5,889 bases of DNA from Candidatus Sabulitectum sp. (lineage in GTDB: Bacteria > Fermentibacterota > Fermentibacteria > Fermentibacterales > JCC-6). The notes beneath the pieces were generated by a model that was not told the origin of the DNA, ran no database searches, and saw only the letters and a program-made list of their open reading frames with translations. The translations under genes and the position numbers were made by a program. Location: contig JAOZLN010000169.1 of the NCBI GenBank assembly GCA_029934845.1, positions 1 through 5,889 of the forward strand, written 5' to 3'. Of this stretch, positions 1 to 4,880 are shown one piece after another. How positions within the stretch are numbered: the first letter of the stretch is position 1; each line of letters opens with the position of its first letter.

Positions 1-1
1 T

Positions 2-55
2 AATGATCTATATGGTTACTCTACACTACGATATGAGTTTCTGGATGGGAACTAA
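2..55 (+). CDS. Possible C-terminal tail of an upstream gene (partial)
   Basis: One plus-strand frame is open from the left edge to a TAA at 53-55 and reads NDLYGYSTLRYEFLDGN. The composition is protein-like, but 17 codons cannot be assigned to any family. If real, it is the 3' end of a gene transcribed in the same direction as the methyltransferase gene at 141. It would stop just before the attC-like stretch at 72-97, the usual place for a cassette gene to end. An open run this short is easily chance, so this is a weak call. Confidence 0.2.
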   Translation, partial: NDLYGYSTLRYEFLDGN

Positions 56-71
56 TTGGCCGTGGTAACAT

Positions 72-97
72 TGCAGCTTATTCGAGGCGTTGGGCGG
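72..97 (+). other. attC-like (integron recombination site) 3' half
   Basis: The stretch reads GCAGCTTATTCGAGGCGTTGGGC (74-95 core region). It resembles the right half of integron attC sites, typically GCGGCTTAA..CA.GCGTTRRRY. The final GTTGGGC (89-95) fits the R' core GTTRRRY exactly. The matching left core RYYYAAC (ideally GCCCAAC) is not seen in bases 1-70, so a full site would have to be long and begin outside the window, or the left half is degenerate. The arms TTGGCC (56-61) and GGCCAA (96-101) form an inverted repeat around it. The resemblance is seen directly; the integron reading is inference. Confidence 0.3.
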
Positions 98-140
98 CCA
101 AAATGCATGACAATGTAAATTCACTGGAAAGAAAAGAGAA

Positions 141-701
141 ATGGAACTGTTTCCTACACTTGAACTTGGGTGGCTAAATGGCTGGGTTCTTGTATGCTTA
201 CTGTATTTGACATACATTATTGCGCTGATAGTCTTTCCGAAAGATGTAGTAGATAGGCTTTACGATAAGTCGGGCCGGGGTAAAAGACATATAGTGACTA
301 TTTACGCAGGAAGCTTTCTTGCGTTCGTCTTTTTTGGTCTCATAATATTAACCCCATTGAAAACTGGCTCCGTTGTTTTCATCCCTGGAATTATCTTGTA
401 TACCCTTGGGTCAACTGGGTTCGCTGTTGCGCTTTTCAATTTCAAAAGTGCGCCCCCGGATCAGCCCATTACCAGTGGTCTTTACAAAATATCACGTCAT
501 CCGCAGCAGCTCATGTTTTTTGTTACTTTCATAGGTATTTGTATTGCCATCGGCTCTTGGCTTGCACTGTTTACACAAATAGTATCCTCATTATTCCTTC
601 ATTCCAGAATTCTGGCGGAAGAGAAAGCTTGCTTAAAGCAGTATGGTAACTCATATAGCAGTTACATGAAACATGTACCTAGATATTTCCTATTCCTTTG
701 A
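141..701 (+). CDS. Membrane methyltransferase-like protein (ICMT/PEMT-like family)
   Basis: A 186-residue protein with about four hydrophobic segments (roughly residues 14-33, 54-72, 77-98 and 124-150). It carries the C-terminal signature of small membrane methyltransferases related to isoprenylcysteine carboxyl methyltransferase and phospholipid N-methyltransferases. The signature is GLYKISRHP (113-121), where RHP belongs to the S-adenosylmethionine pocket, then EE (160-161) and YGNSYSSYMKHVPRY (168-182). The usual Tyr after RHP is replaced by Gln-Gln. Members methylate varied lipids, proteins or small molecules, so the substrate cannot be named; some relatives were annotated NnrU-like. The ATG at 141 follows a purine-rich stretch (GGAAAG at 126-131, then AAAGAGAA). 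It is the only complete plus-strand gene, convergent with the minus-strand cluster, and lies 45 bases after an attC-like sequence, so it may be acquired. No convincing promoter was seen in 1-140. Confidence 0.8.
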   Translation: MELFPTLELGWLNGWVLVCLLYLTYIIALIVFPKDVVDRLYDKSGRGKRHIVTIYAGSFLAFVFFGLIILTPLKTGSVVFIPGIILYTLGSTGFAVALFNFKSAPPDQPITSGLYKISRHPQQLMFFVTFIGICIAIGSWLALFTQIVSSLFLHSRILAEEKACLKQYGNSYSSYMKHVPRYFLFL

Positions 702-783
702 TCTCCTGTTCAATCAGATACCCTGGCATCTCTCTAAGTACATCACAATCCGTTTCCTCAAACATCTTGCGAAGAAACTCCAT
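679..783 (-). CDS. Possible 34-residue ORF at the end of the cluster
   Basis: On the minus strand, an ATG at 783-781 inside the last codons of tcdA opens a different frame. It runs 34 codons to a TAG at 681-679, starting MEFLRKMFEETD and ending EIKGIGNI. It is rich in charged and alternating hydrophobic residues, like a short helical protein, and has no low-complexity run. It overlaps the tcdA end by 26 bases and the 3' end of the convergent methyltransferase gene by 23 bases on the opposite strand. An AGGA lies about 14 bases before the ATG, too far for a strong ribosome site, although coupling to tcdA translation is possible. The frame is also open upstream of this ATG. No family is recognised, and chance remains a serious alternative. 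Confidence 0.22.
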   Translation of the reverse strand: MEFLRKMFEETDCDVLREMPGYLIEQEIKGIGNI

Positions 784-1528
784 TTGTGTAACATTCTTCC
801 TGGCCAGTAATGTGATCCAGAACCATCTGAGCAAGAGTGTATCCAAAGATACCGGGCATTGTTATTAAGCTGGGAAGAGTGTTCCTGATTCTTCCCCGTT
901 GGTCAAGGCGGGGTTCATCTTTGTCGGGAGGAAGGTGCTTCATTCCTTCTTCGGTGGACCAGACGCAGGCTATACCCTGGTTGATATCCCGTCTTTTAAG
1001 ATACTTTCGAACTATTTTGGCAAGCGGACAATTGGTTGAAATACTGATATCCCCTGTTTGTATTTTTGACGGATCGCTCCTGCCTGCTGCTCCCATGCTG
1101 CTGAAAACTGGTATTTCTCTTTCAACACAGTACTGTAGCAGCTGAGTCTTGGGATTAACACTGTCAATGGCGTCCACAACCAGATCTGATTCTTTCATGA
1201 AGTCCGGAGCTTCCAGGGTACTCTCGGTTATGAAAAGCTTTACGGGAATGCATTCGGTATCAGGGCATAGCGAAGTCAGGGTTCCTGCCAGGGCTTCTGC
1301 CTTGGGTTTATTAAGCCCCTCCTCCCCTACCACGGCGTTTCTGTTAAGACTGGACTCTGTGATATTGTCAAAATCAACAAGAACAAGACTGCCGATCCCG
1401 GATCGGGCAAGAGCTGAGGCACAATGGCTTCCTACGCCTCCAAGCCCGGCCACAAGAACGCGAGTGTTCCTGATCCTTGCAAAACCATCCTCACCATAAA
1501 AATTCACAACTCTTTTGAATCGATCCAT
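758..1528 (-). CDS. tcdA: tRNA threonylcarbamoyladenosine dehydratase, TcdA (ThiF/E1 family)
   Basis: TcdA uses ATP to cyclise N6-threonylcarbamoyladenosine (t6A) at position 37 of ANN-decoding tRNAs, giving ct6A. The 256-residue product is close to the E. coli TcdA length (268). It has the E1-like nucleotide-binding fold: GLGGVGS (residues 28-34), VDFDNI (51-56) with the ATP-binding acidic residues, the catalytic Arg region LNRN (61-64), and DAIDSVNPK (119-127). GAAGRSDPSKIQ (147-158) and CVWSTEE (188-194) match TcdA rather than ThiF or MoeB, and the paired Cys zinc ligands of MoeB/ThiF are not evident. The frame is open to an ATG at 1567, but I choose the ATG at 1528: it gives the family's usual N-terminus (RFKRVVNFYGEDGF) and forms a TAATG junction with the upstream tatD. 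No clear Shine-Dalgarno is seen, so translation probably depends on coupling to tatD. Confidence 0.88.
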   Translation of the reverse strand: MDRFKRVVNFYGEDGFARIRNTRVLVAGLGGVGSHCASALARSGIGSLVLVDFDNITESSLNRNAVVGEEGLNKPKAEALAGTLTSLCPDTECIPVKLFITESTLEAPDFMKESDLVVDAIDSVNPKTQLLQYCVEREIPVFSSMGAAGRSDPSKIQTGDISISTNCPLAKIVRKYLKRRDINQGIACVWSTEEGMKHLPPDKDEPRLDQRGRIRNTLPSLITMPGIFGYTLAQMVLDHITGQEECYTNGVSSQDV

Positions 1529-2283
1529 TACGACAGGTCGCCATATAAAGCCAGTGAGTTCTCCCATGCCTCTGCCTGTGTCTCTCCGAGATCCTCTCCC
1601 CTTATCTCTGCCATAGCCCTGGCAACAGCCACCACATGTCCAGGTTCTGATTTACCGGAAGGAACCCCTGAGGTTCCCGTGGAAGGTGAATCCGTTTCAA
1701 GAACAAAACGATCTTTCGGAACCTGTCTGGCGCTTTCAATAGCCTTTTTTGCTTCACCCCCGGTAATAACACCTCCAAAGGAAATGAAGAGCCCGATACG
1801 AAGAAATCTGTTCATCAACTGAGGTCCTCTGGACCATCCGTGAACAACACCGCGCACTGGATATTTCTGAAGAAGCTCAAGCATTTCCTCAAAAGCATTG
1901 CGGCAGTGCAATACAACAGGAAGATCCATTACCGAAGCCAGTTTTAACTGGTCTTCAAAAACAGCATATTGTTTCTGCCTTGGTACTTCGGTCTTCCAGT
2001 CAAGACCGATCTCTCCAATTGCTGATGCCTTCGAATTGATAAGCTTCTCTCGAAGTTCTTCAACTACAACTCCATCTTCAGCCCACCAGGGATGAACTCC
2101 CAGGCTGCAGCTTATTCCAGGCAGAAGAGCGAGTTCAGAACAGGCATCCCAGTTGTCCATTGAAACTGATGGAACGAGCAACCTTTCCACACCTGCTGCA
2201 TAGGCCCTTTCAAGAACTCCTCCCGTGTCACGGCCGAGAGGCTCCATGAACAGGTGGCAGTGAGTATCGAATAGACCTGCCAT
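1528..2283 (-). CDS. TatD-family metal-dependent hydrolase
   Basis: A full-length 251-residue member of the TatD family of the amidohydrolase superfamily, a TIM barrel with a divalent metal centre. The expected ligands are present: DTHCH (Asp6, His8, His10), Glu91 in IGEIGLD, His126 in PVVLHC, His148 in GVVHGWS and Asp198 in LETDSPS. GVHPWW (62-67) is also typical. TatD proteins are reported as 3'-5' DNases/RNases, and others are deoxyribonuclease-like hydrolases of unknown substrate. VPSVSMDNW and GVVHG look closer to E. coli YjjV than to TatD itself, so I give no symbol. LETDSPS replaces the commoner LETDAPY. The ATG lies two bases after the yitT-like stop, and the last base of its TAA starts tcdA, so the three genes are probably co-translated. 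Pairing with tcdA could mean a role in nucleic-acid metabolism, but this is inference. Confidence 0.88.
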   Translation of the reverse strand: MAGLFDTHCHLFMEPLGRDTGGVLERAYAAGVERLLVPSVSMDNWDACSELALLPGISCSLGVHPWWAEDGVVVEELREKLINSKASAIGEIGLDWKTEVPRQKQYAVFEDQLKLASVMDLPVVLHCRNAFEEMLELLQKYPVRGVVHGWSRGPQLMNRFLRIGLFISFGGVITGGEAKKAIESARQVPKDRFVLETDSPSTGTSGVPSGKSEPGHVVAVARAMAEIRGEDLGETQAEAWENSLALYGDLS

Positions 2284-2285
2284 GG

Positions 2286-3230
2286 CTAAAAAGAAAGAGT
2301 TCTTTTCTTGAACCCGTAGCCCATCACATCGTAAGCATCATGAAGAACTATGAAAGCATCAGGATCAATCTCCTCAACAAGTCGATGAAGCACCATTACC
2401 TGCCTCCTGTGAACACAGACATAGATAACATCCATGGGTTTTCTTTCGTATCCACCTTCGGCTTTCAGAAAAGTAACCCCCCTGTTCAATGATTTAAAAA
2501 TAGCATCCCTGACCTGGTCAGGTTTACTGGTGATAACCATACATGCTTTCACAAAAGGCATTCCCTCAGCAGCCAGATCTGTCATTTTTGTGGTAAGAAA
2601 CAGGTTCAGATAAGCCCAGATGACCAACTTTGGATCCTCAAACATTACTCCTACAAGAACAATGATAAGGCTTTCCACCATCCAGTATCCGGTACTTATG
2701 CTGACTCCGGTGTACTTCTTAAGTATCGCCACTGGAATATCGGTACCACCTGTAGAACCCCTGAATTTGAATATAAAACCAAGCCCTATTCCCAGCAGTG
2801 TCGAACCGGCCACAGAAGCCAGCAGAATGTCCATTTCTGAAGAACCGCTTAGAAACACTGCAAATCTTGGAATTTCCCCTGCAGCTGCAACATTGTAAAC
2901 ATATTTTGCACCGCCTGGAATCCAGTTAAGGTGTGTTGGATCGAAAACCCAGCACATAAGATTCGACATGATCATGCCGGCAAAACTGCGAACTCCAAAT
3001 TGCTTTCCAACAAAAATGTACCCGACTACGAACAGGGGAATGTTAAAACCGAACATCCACAGGCTTTCAGAAATCCCTGTGAGGTGTGTCAGGATCTGTG
3101 CAAGACCCCCAACTCCACCTGGAGAAATTCTGAACGGAAAAAGAAACCACGAGTAAGCAATACCAAACAGTACTGATCCAGCAAGGATCCCCATATAGTC
3201 CCGAGTCTGATAACCTGCTTTAAACTTCAT
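2286..3230 (-). CDS. YitT family membrane protein (DUF161 plus DUF2179)
   Basis: A 314-residue integral membrane protein of the YitT family, whose biochemical role is not established. The N-terminal part has about five or six membrane segments (roughly residues 11-33, 55-75, 81-97, 134-155, 183-197 and possibly 200-215). It contains the family motifs ISPGGVGGLAQIL (35-47) and RGSTGGTDIP (157-166). The soluble C-terminal DUF2179 domain spans about 228-308: MVITSKPDQVRDAI, NRGVTFLKAEGGY, then the ending DAYDVMGYGFKKR. The 35-residue stretch between segments 3 and 4 (about 98-133) seems longer than in many relatives. The frame extends to a GTG at 3251, but the ATG at 3230 is preferred because GAAGGGA lies five bases before it, while the GTG has no such site. 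It follows guaA by 111 bases and precedes tatD by two. Confidence 0.88.
   Translation of the reverse strand: MKFKAGYQTRDYMGILAGSVLFGIAYSWFLFPFRISPGGVGGLAQILTHLTGISESLWMFGFNIPLFVVGYIFVGKQFGVRSFAGMIMSNLMCWVFDPTHLNWIPGGAKYVYNVAAAGEIPRFAVFLSGSSEMDILLASVAGSTLLGIGLGFIFKFRGSTGGTDIPVAILKKYTGVSISTGYWMVESLIIVLVGVMFEDPKLVIWAYLNLFLTTKMTDLAAEGMPFVKACMVITSKPDQVRDAIFKSLNRGVTFLKAEGGYERKPMDVIYVCVHRRQVMVLHRLVEEIDPDAFIVLHDAYDVMGYGFKKRTLSF
2289..2306 (-). other. Small AT-rich hairpin at the yitT/tatD junction
   Basis: Bases 2289-2295 (AAAAGAA) and 2300-2306 (TTCTTTT) are exact reverse complements separated by a four-base AGAG. They cover the last codons of the YitT-like gene, just before the tatD start at 2283. 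In the transcript a seven-pair A-U-rich stem could form near the tatD ribosome-binding region, where no clear Shine-Dalgarno is visible. A role in coupling translation is speculation, and the stem would be weak. Confidence 0.2.
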
Positions 3231-3235
3231 TTCTG

Positions 3236-3242
3236 TCCCTTC
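3236..3242 (-). promoter_or_regulatory. Ribosome binding site deciding the yitT-like start
   Basis: GAAGGGA on the minus strand sits five bases before the ATG at 3230. It supports that start over the in-frame GTG at 3251, which lies upstream of this site and has no purine-rich motif of its own. Confidence 0.65.
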
Positions 3243-3255
3243 ACCGGGCACGAGA

Positions 3256-3282
3256 AATGTAAAGGACCCGGGTTTTCTTCAA
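3256..3282 (-). promoter_or_regulatory. Weak promoter-like pair before the yitT-like gene
   Basis: On the minus strand, TTGAAG (3282-3277) and TACATT (3261-3256) are separated by 15 bases and resemble sigma-70 -35 and -10 boxes. The spacing is short and each box has two mismatches, so this is a weak candidate. The rest of the 111-base guaA-yitT spacer contains no strong stem followed by a U run, so readthrough from guaA is at least as likely as a separate promoter. Confidence 0.15.
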
Positions 3283-3286
3283 CACT

Positions 3287-3319
3287 GTTAACGCTACCCC
3301 GATTGGGTATGTTTACGCT
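3287..3319. repeat. Short direct repeat around a small stem in the guaA-yitT spacer
   Basis: GTTAACGCT (3287-3295) and GTTTACGCT (3311-3319) match at eight of nine positions, 24 bases apart. TACCC (3295-3299) and GGGTA (3305-3309) between them form a five-base inverted repeat. The arrangement could be an operator, but it is short and seen only once, so it may be chance. It has no U run and is not a convincing terminator. Confidence 0.2.
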
Positions 3320-3341
3320 CCTGTATAGAGGGCCTTGTCTG

Positions 3342-4880
3342 CTATTCCCACTCAATAGTTCCCGGTGGTTTTGAGCTGATATCGTAGACAATTCTACTCA
3401 CTCCGTTAACTCTGTTAACAATCCTGCTGGACACAGCTGCCATGTGACGGGGATCCATTCTGTACCAGTCAGCAGTCATACCATCTGTACTTGTAACAGC
3501 ACGAAGAGCGACCACCCTGTCATATGTTCTTTCATCACCCATAACTCCCACAGTTCTAATTGGAAGAAGAACACTGAAGGCCTGCCATATCTCGTCGTAA
3601 AGGTTTTCCTCCCGCAGGTAATCAATAAAGACCCGATCAACTTTCTGGAGCAAATCACGGTCTTCCCGGGTTATAGCTCCAAGAATTCTTACTGCAAGAC
3701 CCGGTCCTGGGAAAGGATGACGGGAAACCATCCATCTGGAAAGCCCGAGTTCCCGTCCAAGCTCTCTTACTTCGTCTTTGAAAAGCTCTCTTAGAGGCTC
3801 CAGAAGAGAGAGATTCATTCTTTCAGGCAGACCTCCAACATTATGATGACTTTTTATAGTGGCACTTGGTCCTCTGAAACTTACACTCTCAATAACATCC
3901 GGATACAGCGTTCCCTGAGCCAGATGAGTCACTCCGGGAATTGATTTAGCCGCTTCTTCAAAAAGCTCGATAAAAACCCTTCCGATAATCTTTCTCTTCT
4001 GCTCCGGGTCTGATACTCCTGCAAGTTCATTCAGGAATCTGTCTTCCCCGTCAACAGTGATCAGATCCATTCCAAAGTGTTCTCTGAATGTTCTTTCCAC
4101 CTCTTCCCGCTCACCATCACGAAGAAGTCCGTTGTCTACAAATATTGGTACAAATCGCTCTGGAACTGCGCTGTGAAGAAGAGCAGCCACAACTGATGAA
4201 TCCACTCCACCGGAGAGGCCGAGTATGACTTTACCATTCTGACCCAGCTCATCAAGGATGTACTGTTTGGCCTGCACCGCAAAGTATTTCATGTCCCAAC
4301 TGGGCTCTAAACTGGATATTCCGAAAAGGAAATGCTCAAGAAGAGCGGAACCAAATACGGTATGGTTTACTTCAGGGTGAAACTGGACGCCAAAACGCCT
4401 GGCTTCCTGGTTTTCCATGGCTGCAATTGCCAGAAGGTCGGTGGAGGCAACAACAGAATAACCGGCGGGTACCTGGGTCACCCTGTCACCATGGCTCATC
4501 CATGCCCTTTGACCAGATTCGATTCCGGTAAAAAGACTGCTTGTTTCTGTCTTCAGAAGAGCAGGACCGAACTCTCTATGATGCCCTCCCTCAACTTTTC
4601 CGCCTGTGTGGTGTGCAAGAAGCTGCATGCCGTAGCAGATACCAAGAACAGGAAGAGATGTGGTGTAAACCTCGTTCGGTGGCTTCGGGCTGCCGTCTTC
4701 GTAAACGCTGTATGGGCTTCCTGCAAGTATTATTGCGCCAGGCTCCAGTTTCTTAACCTCACCCCATGTACAGTTACCCGGCAGCAATTCGCAGTACACT
4801 CCCAGTTCCCGTACCCTGCGAGCAATAAGCTGAGTATACTGACTGCCGAAATCAAGTATTGCCACCCCGCCTTTAATCAT
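3342..4880 (-). CDS. guaA: GMP synthase (glutamine-hydrolysing)
   Basis: GuaA aminates XMP to GMP using ATP and glutamine, the last step of guanine nucleotide synthesis in the cytoplasm. The 512-residue product is full length and collinear with the family. The class I glutamine amidotransferase domain (about 1-190) has Cys82 in GICYGMQ and the His168/Glu170 pair in FGVQFHPEV. The ATP pyrophosphatase domain follows, with the P-loop SGGVDSS (223-229) and FVDNGLLR (247-254). The C-terminal dimerisation and XMP-binding domain has HPFPGPGLAVRILG (388-401) and the canonical ending KPPGTIEWE. All catalytic residues expected are present. The ATG at 4880 overlaps the purF stop (ATGA) and has GAGGGAG six bases upstream, inside the purF end. 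Co-translation with purF ties GMP production to purine pathway entry. No regulatory element is visible at this junction. Confidence 0.97.
   Translation of the reverse strand: MIKGGVAILDFGSQYTQLIARRVRELGVYCELLPGNCTWGEVKKLEPGAIILAGSPYSVYEDGSPKPPNEVYTTSLPVLGICYGMQLLAHHTGGKVEGGHHREFGPALLKTETSSLFTGIESGQRAWMSHGDRVTQVPAGYSVVASTDLLAIAAMENQEARRFGVQFHPEVNHTVFGSALLEHFLFGISSLEPSWDMKYFAVQAKQYILDELGQNGKVILGLSGGVDSSVVAALLHSAVPERFVPIFVDNGLLRDGEREEVERTFREHFGMDLITVDGEDRFLNELAGVSDPEQKRKIIGRVFIELFEEAAKSIPGVTHLAQGTLYPDVIESVSFRGPSATIKSHHNVGGLPERMNLSLLEPLRELFKDEVRELGRELGLSRWMVSRHPFPGPGLAVRILGAITREDRDLLQKVDRVFIDYLREENLYDEIWQAFSVLLPIRTVGVMGDERTYDRVVALRAVTSTDGMTADWYRMDPRHMAAVSSRIVNRVNGVSRIVYDISSKPPGTIEWE

Noticed and set aside
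26..217. Minus-strand open frame of 63 codons over the left edge
   Set aside because: It crosses the start of the methyltransferase-like gene antisense, is rich in Ser, His and Pro, and has no motif.
702..725. ATCT/AGAT stem after the methyltransferase-like gene as a terminator
   Set aside because: Only four pairs form and there is no downstream T run on either strand.
1529..1567. Longer tcdA start adding 13 residues
   Set aside because: The extension is antecedent to the usual family N-terminus and would overlap tatD by 40 bases; the ATG at 1528 forms a clean TAATG junction.
1424..1822. Plus-strand open frame of 132 codons opposite tcdA and tatD
   Set aside because: It is fully antisense to two well-supported genes and shows no recognisable domain.
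3231..3251. GTG start adding seven residues to the YitT-like protein
   Set aside because: No ribosome site precedes the GTG, while GAAGGGA is well placed for the ATG at 3230.
3295..3309. TACCC/GGGTA stem as a guaA terminator
   Set aside because: The stem has only five pairs and is not followed by a U run on the minus-strand transcript.
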